Shown here: in pieces, positions 1 through 9,519 of the stretch | How positions within the stretch are numbered: position 1 is the first letter of the stretch | Layout: each line of letters opens with the position of its first letter | From: Cyanobium sp943367815 | GTDB taxonomy: Bacteria; Cyanobacteriota; Cyanobacteriia; PCC-6307; Cyanobiaceae | DNA: 64,000 nt | Assembly (NCBI GenBank): GCA_943367815.1 | Contig: CALRKA020000001.1 | Location: forward strand, 372,001-436,000 | Reading direction: 5' to 3' | Made by a program: the position numbers and the translations under genes | Notes under the pieces: model-generated | Databases searched by the model: none | What the model was told of the DNA's origin: nothing | What the model saw: only the letters and a program-made list of their open reading frames with translations

Positions 1-790
1 CGAAGCACTCGCGGATCAGCCCCACCCGCAGGCCCTTGATGGGTGTCTCCAGGTCGGCGGAGTAATCGGGCACCGTTGCCCGCAGGCAGGTGGCATCGCG
101 GGGGTCCTCCCCGGCGATCACCTGCAGCAGCTCGGCGGCATCGGCCACGCTGCTGCTGAACGGGCCCACCTGGTCGAGGGAGGAGGCGAAGGCCACCAGA
201 CCCCAGCGGCTGACCCGGCCGTAGGTGGGCTTCAGGCCCACCACCCCGCAGAAGCTGGCGGGCTGGCGGATCGACCCGCCGGTGTCGGAGCCCAGCGAAC
301 CGATGCATTCGCCGGCGGCCACGGCGGCCGCACTGCCGCCGGAGCTGCCGCCGGGCACCCGGTCCGGATTCCAGGGGTTGCGGCTGGCGCCGAAGGCCGA
401 GGTCTCGGTGGAGCTGCCCATGGCGAACTCGTCGAGGTTGGTCTTGCCCAGCAGCACCGCGCCGGCCCGCCAGAGCCGCTCGGTCACCGTGGATTCGTAG
501 GGGGGCACGAAGTTCTCCAGCATGCGGCTGGAGCAGGTGGTGCGGATGCCCTTGGTGCAGAGGTTGTCCTTGATGGCCAGGGGGATGCCGGCCAGGGGGG
601 GCAGGGCCTCACCGGCCGCCCGGGCCGCATCGATGCGATCGGCATCGGCCCGCGCCCGCTCGGCGGTGACCTCCAGAAAGGCGTGCACGGTGGGATCGAC
701 CGCCGTGATGCGCGCCAGGTGGCGATCCGTGAGCTCCCGGGCCGAGACCTCGCCCCGCCGAAGCTGCTCCCGCCATTCGGCGATGCCCAT
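1..790 (-). CDS. gatA: Glutamyl-tRNA(Gln)/aspartyl-tRNA(Asn) amidotransferase subunit A, C-terminus cut by window edge
   Basis: Catalytic amidase subunit of the GatCAB complex, which converts Glu-tRNA(Gln) to Gln-tRNA(Gln) using ammonia from glutamine. The visible N-terminal 263 residues carry the amidase signature: an AIKDN segment with the first catalytic Lys, the GGSSGGSAAA nucleophile loop, and GSDTGGSIRQPA. I chose the ATG at 790 (protein begins MGIAEWREQLRRG), which fits the usual N-terminus of the family; the reading frame upstream does not resemble GatA. The rest of the protein lies beyond base 1. It is the last visible gene of a minus-strand run that begins at trpD. Confidence 0.95.
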   Translation of the reverse strand, partial: MGIAEWREQLRRGEVSARELTDRHLARITAVDPTVHAFLEVTAERARADADRIDAARAAGEALPPLAGIPLAIKDNLCTKGIRTTCSSRMLENFVPPYESTVTERLWRAGAVLLGKTNLDEFAMGSSTETSAFGASRNPWNPDRVPGGSSGGSAAAVAAGECIGSLGSDTGGSIRQPASFCGVVGLKPTYGRVSRWGLVAFASSLDQVGPFSSSVADAAELLQVIAGEDPRDATCLRATVPDYSADLETPIKGLRVGLIRECF

Positions 791-820
791 CCAACCGCTA
801 GCCAGCTGCGATGGACGCTA

Positions 821-1072
821 TCAGTCGGCCAGATCGGAAAATTCGGTGAACGGCTCCCGGCGGCCGGTGCGCAGGCACTGGTGCTCCAGGGACGCCGGGG
901 ACTCCGCCCGCAGATCGTCCAGGAACGCCGGCAGCGCCTGCTCCAGCGTCCGCCGACGCACGAAGGGCCCGAACCAGTAAACCGCGTCGGGGGAGCGGGT
1001 TTCCACCCGCGCCCACCAGGCCAGGCCCAACCCATTGGCGATGCCGCGCGTGGGCCAGAGCAGTGGGTTCAT
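821..1072 (-). CDS. DUF1816 domain protein (83 aa)
   Basis: Small soluble protein of the cyanobacterial DUF1816 family, recognised from the pattern WWARVET..PD..YWFGPF followed by an Arg-rich turn and a C-terminal acidic end. I start it at the ATG at 1072 (MNPLLWPTRG); a longer in-frame version would read through the low-complexity spacer after rlmB and is unlikely. It sits between rlmB and gatA in the same direction, with 30 bp to gatA. DUF1816 has been noted in proteins linked to phycobilisomes, but the function of stand-alone copies is not established. Confidence 0.8.
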   Translation of the reverse strand: MNPLLWPTRGIANGLGLAWWARVETRSPDAVYWFGPFVRRRTLEQALPAFLDDLRAESPASLEHQCLRTGRREPFTEFSDLAD

Positions 1073-1134
1073 GGAGGGGAGGGGGAGGCGAGGTGGCCAT
1101 TCTGGGGGGCGGTTGGACCACCCCCCCGGTGACA

Positions 1135-2919
1135 TCAGAGGCGGATGTCACCGTCGAAGCCCGGCTGGGGCGATGGCAGGTAGGGCAGGGACTCCAGGGG
1201 GCTGACCGGGGGTTCGGCGACCGGAGCAGCCGTCGCCTCCGGCAACACCGGGAGGTCGTCCGGGTCGGGTTCGGCGGCGGCCGGTTCGGCCGACTCGGTG
1301 GCCACCGGTTCGGCCTGGGCCTCCGGGTCGCTCCAGGCAGGCCCGTTGTCATCATCGAGCTCGCCATTGAGCTCGCCATCGAGCTCCTCGGCGGCCGCTT
1401 CCTCCAGGAGCAGGGCGTCCAGTTCGGCCATGGCCTCCGCTTCCGGCATGGCCTCCGCCTCCGGCAGCACCAGCGCTTCGGGCCGGATCTCCGGCTCGGG
1501 GTCGGGGGGGGCCGGCATGGACGGACGCACGATCCTGGGGGCGGGAGCCGTGCCCGTCAGGCCCCGCATCCAGCCGCGCCGGGCCACTTCATAGAGCAGC
1601 AGCGCCGTGGCCACGGAGGCATTGAGGCTCGGGGTGGCGCCCCGCAGGGGGATGCGCACCAGCTGGTCGCAGGAGCGGCGGGTGAGCAGCGACAGGCCGT
1701 CCCCCTCCGAACCGGTGACCACCACCAGGGGGCCCTCCAGGTCCACTTCCTCCAGGCTGACGGTGCCCTCCTCCGCCAGACCCACCACCCGGTAGCCCTC
1801 CTGCTTGAGGGTGTCGAGGGAGCGGTTGAGGTTGACCACCCGGGCCACCGGCAGGTGCTCCAGGGCGCCGGCGGCGACCTTCGCCACCGAACCGGTCAGG
1901 CCGGCGTTGCGGCGCTGGGGCAGAACCATGCCATGGGCCCCCAGGGCCTCGGCGCTGCGGACGATGGCGCCGAGGTTATGGGGATCGGTGAGGCCGTCCA
2001 CCGCGATCAGCAGGGGGGCCTCACCGATGCTGCGGCAGCCTTCGATCAGGCTGGTCAGGTCGAGGGTCTCGGCGGCGGCGGGCTGCAGCACGATGCCCTG
2101 GTGCACGGCCCCCCCGGTGAGCTGGCCCAGGCGCGCCCAGGTCACCTCCTCCACGAGCACGCCGGAGGCCTTGGCCTCCCGCAACAGCTGCAGGAACCGG
2201 GGGTTGAAGCGCATCTCAGGCGTGCACCACACCCGGTGGATCGGCCGGCCGCTCTCCAGGGTGGCCTGGGTGGTGTGGCGACCCCAGATCAGGTCGGTGG
2301 GGGCGGAGGCGGCGAAGGCCTCCGCCGCGCCACGGAAGTCGACATCGGAGCCGTCGGACTCCGGCCGATCGGGGCCGCTGCGGCCCTGGAAGGGGCGCGG
2401 GGCGCGGTCAGCGTCCCGGAACAGGGCCGGGCCGCGGCGGGCCGGCCCGCCGGTCCGCGACGGGATGGGACGGCCGGTGGTCGGGCGTCCGGCGCCAGAG
2501 CGGCCGGGGACGGGGCGGCCGAAGGAGGGGCGGGCGGGGACGAAGCGGTCCCCACCGCGCCGCTCGCGGGTCGGCCGTCCGCCGCCGCCGCGGGAGTCGT
2601 CGGGGCGATCGGCGCCGGGGCGGCCCTCAAAGGGTCGACGGCCGTAGGGGCTCCCGCCCGCTCGATCGGGCCCCCCCGGCCGCTCACCACCCCGCTCGCC
2701 ACCCCTCTCAACGCCACGGTCCCGATCGAAGGGGGGCCTGTCACGGCCGTAGCCCTCGCCGGGGCGGCGGGGGCGGGCGGAGCCGGAACCGCGGCTGACG
2801 GGGCGCCCCCCGGCGCCGGAGCCGAGACGCCGGGGGGTCCGGTCGGCGCCGGGGTCGGAACGGCGGTCAGGACGACGGTCGGGGCGACGGTCGCCGCGGC
2901 GGTCAGGGGAGGGACTCAT
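1135..2919 (-). CDS. rlmB: 23S rRNA 2'-O-methyltransferase RlmB/TrmH family with long charged extensions
   Basis: SPOUT-class RNA ribose methyltransferase. The core covers about residues 209-455: substrate-binding domain starting at LIWGRH, then the SAM-knot motifs DPHNLGAIVRSAEA, VTGSEGDGLS and a PSLNASVATALLLYE helix. Bacterial RlmB is usually about 250 residues; here the protein has 594. Residues 1-208 are Arg/Gly/Pro/Asp-rich with repeated DRR, GRP and RGG-like steps. Residues about 456-594 are Glu/Ala/Pro-rich and strongly acidic. The ATG overlaps the mini-RNase III stop by 4 bp (ATGA), so the two rRNA-maturation genes look translationally coupled. The methylated position (G2251 in E. 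coli) is inferred from the family. Confidence 0.9.
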   Translation of the reverse strand: MSPSPDRRGDRRPDRRPDRRSDPGADRTPRRLGSGAGGRPVSRGSGSARPRRPGEGYGRDRPPFDRDRGVERGGERGGERPGGPDRAGGSPYGRRPFEGRPGADRPDDSRGGGGRPTRERRGGDRFVPARPSFGRPVPGRSGAGRPTTGRPIPSRTGGPARRGPALFRDADRAPRPFQGRSGPDRPESDGSDVDFRGAAEAFAASAPTDLIWGRHTTQATLESGRPIHRVWCTPEMRFNPRFLQLLREAKASGVLVEEVTWARLGQLTGGAVHQGIVLQPAAAETLDLTSLIEGCRSIGEAPLLIAVDGLTDPHNLGAIVRSAEALGAHGMVLPQRRNAGLTGSVAKVAAGALEHLPVARVVNLNRSLDTLKQEGYRVVGLAEEGTVSLEEVDLEGPLVVVTGSEGDGLSLLTRRSCDQLVRIPLRGATPSLNASVATALLLYEVARRGWMRGLTGTAPAPRIVRPSMPAPPDPEPEIRPEALVLPEAEAMPEAEAMAELDALLLEEAAAEELDGELNGELDDDNGPAWSDPEAQAEPVATESAEPAAAEPDPDDLPVLPEATAAPVAEPPVSPLESLPYLPSPQPGFDGDIRL

Positions 2920-3323
2920 GGGCTGGCGGATGGGGAACGGGGTTCGGTCTTCTCGAGATGGTCCAGCAGCTCAGCCAGCCGTCTGGGGTCCTGCAGAAAA
3001 AGCCATCCCAGCATCGTCTCAAATCCCGTGGCCTGCCCATAGGCGTGGGGCGCCCCGCGGCGGGGGCCCCGGCCGGCCTGGTTGCGTCCGCGCAGGACCA
3101 GGCGGCGCTCCGCCTCACTGAGCAGGGGATCCAGTCGCCGCAGGGCCTCGGCCTGGGCTTCGGCCTGCACCTCCCCTACCACCGCCCGGTGCAGATCGGC
3201 GGCCCGGGCGGGCTGGCGGCAGTGGCGCAGCCGCTGGTGCAGTTCCCAGACCGCATCCCCCAGCCAGGCCAATTGGGCCGTGGCGAGGGCCGCCGATGGT
3301 GCCTGGGGTGGCACCGAGGCCAC
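2916..3323 (-). CDS. mrnC: Mini-ribonuclease III (MrnC family)
   Basis: Dimeric RNase III-type endonuclease without the dsRNA-binding domain; in Bacillus and cyanobacteria it trims 23S rRNA precursors. Seen here: the LAWLGDAVWELHQR helix with the catalytic Asp and the second acidic helix GFETMLGWLFLQD, total 135 residues, the normal size. There is no in-frame ATG; I chose GTG at 3323, 16 bp after the STAS gene stop, and a second GTG at 3314 is possible. It overlaps rlmB by 4 bp, matching its role in the same rRNA maturation process. Confidence 0.85.
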   Translation of the reverse strand: MASVPPQAPSAALATAQLAWLGDAVWELHQRLRHCRQPARAADLHRAVVGEVQAEAQAEALRRLDPLLSEAERRLVLRGRNQAGRGPRRGAPHAYGQATGFETMLGWLFLQDPRRLAELLDHLEKTEPRSPSASP

Positions 3324-3339
3324 CCAGTGGCCGGACCCC

Positions 3340-3777
3340 TCAGGCGGGGGCGAGGCTGCCAAGGGCGGACTCCAGATCGGGTTGCAGGTGCAGGAAAGCC
3401 TCCAGGCGCACCAGCTTGACGGTCTGGACGACCCGGGCGTTGCCGACCACGATGAACTGGCGGGAGCTGTCGTTGAACAGCTTGGCCAGCTGCACCAGGG
3501 CACCGAGTCCGGAGGAATCGATGAAGTCGATCCGGCTGAGGTCGATGACCACCGGAAGGGTCTCTCCCTTGTGGCGGTCGGTGATGAATTCGGTGAACTG
3601 CTTGTCGGAATAGGCGTCCAGCTGCCCCGTGAAACTGAACAGCAGGCACTCATCCCGCCGTTCGCTGCCCCCTCTCAGGGAGACGGTCAGTCGCTGCAGG
3701 TCGGTGATGGCCCCAGTCCTCAAGGTGTTGAACGCGCCGAACTGTAGAGACCCCTCTCCCGAATGCGGGAACCGCAA
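3340..3777 (-). CDS. STAS-domain protein (anti-sigma factor antagonist-like)
   Basis: Single STAS domain of about 110 residues: LLFSFTGQLDAYSDKQF, then VVIDLSRIDFIDSSGLGALVQL, the strand-turn-helix that holds the phosphorylatable Ser in SpoIIAA/RsbV proteins (DSSGLGAL). A partner anti-sigma kinase is not visible in the window. The first 30 residues (from a TTG at 3777) are atypical; a TTG at 3723 or another internal start is possible. The gene lies 14 bp after carA and 16 bp before mini-RNase III, so it is probably co-transcribed with both. Confidence 0.8.
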   Translation of the reverse strand: MRFPHSGEGSLQFGAFNTLRTGAITDLQRLTVSLRGGSERRDECLLFSFTGQLDAYSDKQFTEFITDRHKGETLPVVIDLSRIDFIDSSGLGALVQLAKLFNDSSRQFIVVGNARVVQTVKLVRLEAFLHLQPDLESALGSLAPA

Positions 3778-3791
3778 CGAAACGTGCCGAT

Positions 3792-4984
<1,193 letters not shown>

Positions 4985-4988
<4 letters not shown>

Positions 4989-6025
4989 CCTTCAGACCCC
5001 TTCAGGGCGCCGCGCAACGCCTCCAGCCTGGCCCAGGCGCTGCCGCCGACCAGGGCCTGGCGGGCCCGTTCCAGACCCGCGGCGATGGACGGCTCCAGCC
5101 CCGCGGCCCACAGCACCAGGGCGGCGTTCAGCGCCACCACATCGGCCTGGGCCCGGGTGCCGCCGCCCTGCAGGACCGCCTCGAGGATCGCCCGGTTGGC
5201 GGCCACATCCCCACCCCTGAGGGCGTCCAAATCCGCCGGGGCCAGCCCCAGGGCCGCGGGGTCCAGCCAGTCGCGACGCACCTCGCCGTCCTCCAGCAGG
5301 CGCAGCTCGCTGGGCCCCGAGAGGGTGGCCTCATCGAGGCCGCCATGGCCGTGGACGACGATGGCCCGCTTCTGGCCGAGCCGGCGCAGGGCATCGGCCA
5401 TCGGATCCAGGAGGTCGGGCCGGGCCACTCCGAGAACCTGGGCCTCGGGCGTCAGGGGATTGACGAGCGGTCCCAGCAGGTTGAAGACAGTGCGCACGCC
5501 GAGGGTGCGGCGCAGGGGGGCCATCCCCACCAGGGCGGGATGCCAGCCCGGGGCGAACAGGAAGGTGACGCCGGTGCGCGGCAGGGCCGCCACCACCGTG
5601 GCCAGGGGCGCCCCCAGGTCGAGGCCGAGGGCCTCGAGCACGTCGGCCGACCCGACCCGGCCGCTGGCGCTGCGGTTGCCGTGCTTGGCCACATGGGCGC
5701 CGCAGGCGGCGGCCGTGAAGGCAACGGCGGTGGAGATGTTGAAGCTGTCGGCGCCGGCCCCGCCCGTGCCGCAGGTGTCGATCAGCTCCAGCGGCGGCCG
5801 CTCACCCGGCAGGGGGCAGGCCTCCCGCAGGACGGCGGCCATCGCCGCCAGTTCCTCGCCGCTGGTGCCCTTGGCCCGCAGGGCGGCCAGCAGCCCACCG
5901 GTGAGCACCGGGTCGATGCTGCCGGCCAGCCAGCCCCGCATCAGGGCCTCGGCCTGGTCGGCCTGGAGATCCCGGCCGTTGAGGAGCTGCTCCAGCAGCT
6001 GGGGCCAGGTGGGGGAGGCGGACAT
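4985..6025 (-). CDS. trpD: Anthranilate phosphoribosyltransferase
   Basis: Second enzyme of tryptophan synthesis: transfers phosphoribose from PRPP to anthranilate. The PRPP/Mg loop DTCGTGGAGADSFNIST, the KHGNRSASGRVGSADVLE segment and FNLLGPLVNP are all visible. Length is 346 residues from the ATG at 6025 (MSASPTWPQLLEQLL), which fits the family start; an in-frame ATG at 6043 would add six residues. Its downstream partner carA overlaps by 4 bp, an unusual pairing of tryptophan and carbamoyl phosphate genes. Confidence 0.95.
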
Positions 6026-6099
6026 CACCGAACGCTGAAGCATCAGCGGCAACTTACGGGAGTCCGGCCATGGGCTGGAACGGGGGTAAGGAGCGCAAG

Positions 6100-6129
6100 A
6101 AAAAAGCCCGGGTGCAGAGCACGCCGGGC
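6100..6129 (-). terminator. Rho-independent terminator after the DUF3288 gene
   Basis: On the minus strand a GCCCGG / CCGGGC stem (6 bp, 12-nt loop) is followed directly by six T residues. It lies about 105 bp downstream of the DUF3288 stop and upstream of trpD, so it separates the DUF3288 transcript from the trpD-carA run. Confidence 0.7.
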
Positions 6130-6233
6130 CGGGTGATGGGGACGCTCCCACTATCGCCCGAAGTGGGCCGTTCTGACCAACGGGACGCAACCGGTCCCAG
6201 ACCATGGGATGGACAGCGTCCCGCCGCCGCCGC

Positions 6234-6542
6234 TCAGCCGGCGTCGTCGGAGGCAGTGTCGAAGCCCGAGCCCACCGCTTCGGCCACCGGTGCGGCACCG
6301 GGGCGGAATCCGGCGGCCCAGATGGCCCGGGTACGGGCGTGGAGCGCCGCGACGTCCAGACCCCAGAGGCGCAGGACCCGCTCGAGATCGTCACGGATGT
6401 CGGCGGCGCCGGGGAAGCCCGCGTAGCGCATCTGCAGCCTCGCCGCATCAACCAGGTGCCCGTCCTCGGGTCGCTCCACCGCCAGCAGCCGGTCGACCGT
6501 CTCCCGATCGATCGCATGGAGGGGATGGTTCTGGTCGTCCAT
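6234..6542 (-). CDS. DUF3288 family protein (102 aa)
   Basis: Short soluble cyanobacterial protein matching the DUF3288 pattern: HPLHAIDRETVDRLLA near the N-terminus, then VDAARLQMRYAGFPGA and LWGLDVAALHARTRAIW. No known enzyme motif or signal peptide is visible; function unknown. It is transcribed away from the ABC transporter gene, with 68 bp between the two starts, and is followed by a clear terminator. Confidence 0.85.
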   Translation of the reverse strand: MDDQNHPLHAIDRETVDRLLAVERPEDGHLVDAARLQMRYAGFPGAADIRDDLERVLRLWGLDVAALHARTRAIWAAGFRPGAAPVAEAVGSGFDTASDDAG

Positions 6543-6577
6543 GGCCCGGGCGGCCCGGGGGCCAGGGGAGCAATGCC

Positions 6578-6583
6578 TAGGTT
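6578..6583 (+). promoter_or_regulatory. Candidate -10 element TAGGTT for the ABC transporter gene
   Basis: TAGGTT within CCTAGGTTAGGG lies 27 nt before the ATG at 6611. The same TAGGNT-type hexamer recurs 19-33 nt before several other starts in this window. No convincing -35 box is visible, as is common for cyanobacterial promoters. Confidence 0.4.
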
Positions 6584-6610
6584 AGGGACCCCCTTGCCCC
6601 GCCTCCCTGC

Positions 6611-8359
6611 ATGGCTGCCCTGCGGCTGGATCTGATCGGGCGGTACCTCCGGCCCCACAGACGCACGGTGCTGACGGGGGCCGCCGCCCTGGTGGTGGTG
6701 AACCTGCTGGGGGTCGCGATCCCGCTGGTGGTGCGGCAGTCGATCAACGAGCTCAAGCCCGGCTTCGTGCTGGCGGACGTGCTCGGCGTGGCCGGCCTGG
6801 TCGTCGTGATGGCCACGGTGATGGGGGCCACCCGTCTCTATTCCCGGATGCTGGTGTTCGGGGTGGGCCGCCAGGTGGAGGCGAGCCTCAAGGAGCGGAT
6901 CTTCGACCACGTGCTCACCCAGGACCCCGGCTGGGTGCAGACCACCGGCAGCGGCGAGGTGATCAGCCGGGCCACCAGTGATGTGGAGAACATCCGGCGG
7001 CTGCTGGGCTTCGCCCTGCTCAGCCTCACCAACACGGTGCTGGCCTATGCCCTCACCCTGCCGGCGATGCTGGCGATCGATCCGCTGCTGAGCCTGGCGG
7101 CCGTCTCGCTCTATCCCGGCATGCTGATGGTGGTGCGCCTGTTCGGCGGCCGCATGATGAAGCAGCAACGCCGCCAGCAGGAGGTGCTGGCCAACCTGAG
7201 CGACCTCGTCCAGGAGGACCTCAGCGGCATCGGCGCCATCAAGATCTACGGCCAGGAAGCCACCGAGGAGAAGGCCTTCGCCGACCTCAACAAGGTCTAT
7301 CTGGACGCCCAGCTCTCCCTGGCACGCACCCGCAGCACCCTGTTTCCGATGCTGGAGGGGATCGCCTCCCTCAGCCTCCTGCTGCTGCTGGCCCTGGGCA
7401 GCGGCCAGCTGGAGAGCGGGCGGCTGAGCATCGGCGATCTGGTGGCCCTGATCCTGTTCGTGGAGCGCCTGGTCTTCCCGACGGCCCTGCTGGGATTCAC
7501 CCTCAACACCTTCCAGACCGGCCAAGTGAGCCTGGAGCGGGTGGAATCCCTGCTCAGCCATCCCCCCGCCATCGTCTCCCCCGCCGTCCCCCTGCCCCCG
7601 GCCCGGCCGGCGCTCGGGGCCGTCGTGGCCCGGGGCCTCACGGTCAGCTACCCGGGGGCGGGGCAACCGTCCCTGGAGGACCTCAGCTTCACGATCCACC
7701 CCGGGGAACTGGTGGCGGTGGTGGGTCCGGTGGGCTGCGGCAAGACCACCCTGGCCCGGGCCCTCGGACGGATGGTGGAGGTGCCGCCCGACCAGCTGTT
7801 CCTCGACGGCGTCGACGTGACGCGGCTGCGGCTGGGCGACCTGCGCCGTCAGGTGGCCCTGGTGCCCCAGGAGGGCTACCTGTTCACCGCCAGCCTGGCC
7901 GACAACCTGCGCTACGGCGATCCGGAGGCCGGCATGGACCGGGTCGAGGAGGCCGCCCGCCAGGCCCGCCTGGAGGGGGACATCAAGGGCTTCCCCGACG
8001 GCTACCGCACTCTGGTGGGGGAGCGGGGCATCACCCTCAGCGGCGGCCAGCGCCAGCGCACCGCCCTGGGGCGGGCCCTGCTGGTGGACGCCCCCCTGCT
8101 GGTGCTCGACGACGCCCTGGCCAGCGTCGACAACACCACGGCTGCGGGCATCCTGCGCTCGGTGCGCGAGGAGCAGCGGCGGACGGTGGTGATGATCAGC
8201 CACCAGCTCTCGGCTGCGGCGGCATGCGACCGGATCCTGGTGCTCGAGGCGGGCCACCTCGTCCAGGAGGGCCACCACAACGACCTGCTGCAGCAGGAGG
8301 GCACCTACCGCCGGCTCTGGGACCGGGAGGAGGCCGTCCGCCAGCTCCAGGCCGCCTGA
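6611..8359 (+). CDS. ABC transporter, fused permease and ATP-binding domain (MdlB/MsbA-type exporter)
   Basis: Type I exporter half-transporter of 582 residues. An N-terminal six-helix membrane domain (about residues 15-305) precedes an ATPase domain: Walker A GPVGCGKTT at 372-380, Q-loop LVPQEGYLF at 418-425, signature LSGGQ at 476-480, Walker B LLVLDD at 496-501 with Asp where most ABC proteins have Glu, then the D-loop ASVD. The LDDALASVD form is typical of MdlA/MdlB-like proteins. It would work as a homodimer or with a partner encoded elsewhere. Substrate cannot be told from sequence. Confidence 0.93.
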   Translation: MAALRLDLIGRYLRPHRRTVLTGAAALVVVNLLGVAIPLVVRQSINELKPGFVLADVLGVAGLVVVMATVMGATRLYSRMLVFGVGRQVEASLKERIFDHVLTQDPGWVQTTGSGEVISRATSDVENIRRLLGFALLSLTNTVLAYALTLPAMLAIDPLLSLAAVSLYPGMLMVVRLFGGRMMKQQRRQQEVLANLSDLVQEDLSGIGAIKIYGQEATEEKAFADLNKVYLDAQLSLARTRSTLFPMLEGIASLSLLLLLALGSGQLESGRLSIGDLVALILFVERLVFPTALLGFTLNTFQTGQVSLERVESLLSHPPAIVSPAVPLPPARPALGAVVARGLTVSYPGAGQPSLEDLSFTIHPGELVAVVGPVGCGKTTLARALGRMVEVPPDQLFLDGVDVTRLRLGDLRRQVALVPQEGYLFTASLADNLRYGDPEAGMDRVEEAARQARLEGDIKGFPDGYRTLVGERGITLSGGQRQRTALGRALLVDAPLLVLDDALASVDNTTAAGILRSVREEQRRTVVMISHQLSAAAACDRILVLEAGHLVQEGHHNDLLQQEGTYRRLWDREEAVRQLQAA

Positions 8360-8483
8360 GTCGTCGAGGCGACCAGGCCGCCTGGGTCGGTTTCTAACAG
8401 TTGTTGAGCAGCCCGCATCCGGGGCGCCGGCTGGGCTTATCTGGAAACGCCGTGGTTTCCCCAACGCCTGCCACGCCGTCCCC

Positions 8484-8765
8484 ATGGCCCCCACCCCGTC
8501 GTTCCTCAGCCAGCAGCCCTACAACCTCCGCTGCACCCTGACCTTCGGTGACATCTACGGTCAGGTGCTGATCTGGATGGCCGTGATCTTCGTGAGCCTG
8601 GCGGCGGGTCTGGCCCTGATGGGGGCGAGCCGGCCCCTGTTCGCCCTGGTGGGGGTGGGGCTGATTCTGGTGCTGTCGCTGCCCTTCCTGCTGTTCGCCT
8701 TCATCACCACCCTGCTGAACCACATCGCCCTGGTGCCGCAGCAGGACCAACAGGGCGCTGCCTAG
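8484..8765 (+). CDS. Small conserved membrane protein (93 aa)
   Basis: Two clear hydrophobic helices, about residues 27-46 (VLIWMAVIFVSLAAGLALMG) and 50-74, separated by a short turn, with polar ends. This suggests a two-pass inner or thylakoid membrane protein. I do not recognise a named family. It stands between the ABC exporter gene and msrA in the same direction; 125 bp upstream of it hold a small GGAAAC/GTTTCC hairpin (8443-8460) and possibly its own promoter. Confidence 0.75.
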   Translation: MAPTPSFLSQQPYNLRCTLTFGDIYGQVLIWMAVIFVSLAAGLALMGASRPLFALVGVGLILVLSLPFLLFAFITTLLNHIALVPQQDQQGAA

Positions 8766-8768
8766 GCT
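8763..8768 (+). promoter_or_regulatory. Candidate -10 element TAGGCT for msrA
   Basis: TAGGCT in the context CCTAGGCTGG starts at the stop codon of the upstream membrane-protein gene and ends 23 nt before the msrA TTG start. It is one of the recurring TAGGNT elements. Confidence 0.35.
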
Positions 8769-8791
8769 GGTTGCCCCGATAGGAAACCCCC

Positions 8792-9508
8792 TTGTTCGGC
8801 CTCTTCAGCAGCCCTGCGAGCGACACCACCCCTGCGGGTGACAGCCCTCGGCATGTGGTTCTCGGCACCCCCCTGACGGCCCCGGCGGCGGCAGGTCAGG
8901 CCGAGGCCCAGTTCGGCTGCGGCTGTTTCTGGGGGGCGGAGAAGGGCTTCTGGCGGCTCCCCGGGGTGATCACCACGGCGGTGGGATACGCCGGCGGCCA
9001 GCTGGCCTCCCCCACCTATGAGCAAGTGTGCAGCGGCCGCAGCGGCCACGCCGAGGTGGTGCGGGTGGTGTGGGACACCGCCCGGGTCTCCTTCGCCGAC
9101 CTGCTCAAGCTGTTCTGGGAGTGCCACGACCCCACCCAGGGCAACCGCCAGGGCAACGACCGGGGCAGCCAGTACCGCTCGGCCATCTATGTCGACGACC
9201 CTGAGCTGCTCGCCCTGGCCGAAGCCAGCCGCCAGGCCTACCAGGGTGCCCTCGACGCCGCTGGCGGGGGCAGGATCACCACGGAGATCACCACCGGCCA
9301 GCGCTTCCACTTCGCCGAGCCGTACCACCAGCAATACCTCGCCAAGCCCGGCAGCCGCCCCTATTGCTCTGCCCAGCCCACCGGCATTCCCCTGGGCGAC
9401 TTTCCCGGCGCCACCTACCTCCTACCCGCACGCGTGTGGGAAAGCTATGACTGGGCCATCCCCCATTGCGTCCTTCGCGGCGACAATGCGCCGATCGCCC
9501 TCGCCTGA
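8792..9508 (+). CDS. msrA: Peptide methionine (S)-S-oxide reductase
   Basis: Repairs oxidised methionine in proteins. The catalytic motif is FGCGCFWGAEKGFW with the nucleophilic Cys at about residue 45, followed by GVITTAVGYAGG, YEQVCSGRSGHAEVV, FWECHDPTQGNRQGND and the substrate pocket FHFAEPYHQQYL. It has 238 residues, longer than the roughly 200 typical of the family, owing to about 35 extra N-terminal residues and a C-terminal tail. Start is a TTG at 8792. A protective role against photosynthetic oxidants is likely. Confidence 0.93.
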   Translation: MFGLFSSPASDTTPAGDSPRHVVLGTPLTAPAAAGQAEAQFGCGCFWGAEKGFWRLPGVITTAVGYAGGQLASPTYEQVCSGRSGHAEVVRVVWDTARVSFADLLKLFWECHDPTQGNRQGNDRGSQYRSAIYVDDPELLALAEASRQAYQGALDAAGGGRITTEITTGQRFHFAEPYHQQYLAKPGSRPYCSAQPTGIPLGDFPGATYLLPARVWESYDWAIPHCVLRGDNAPIALA

Positions 9509-9519
9509 CCTCTCCCTCC

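Noticed and set aside
1104..1126. GGGGGG/CCCCCC hairpin between rlmB and the DUF1816 gene
   Set aside because: It rests on two homopolymer runs in GC-rich DNA and has no T-run; not enough for a terminator call.
1063..3042. 659-aa plus-strand open frame opposite rlmB
   Set aside because: It is Gly/Arg/His-rich antisense of rlmB with no domain pattern; long antisense frames are expected at this GC content.
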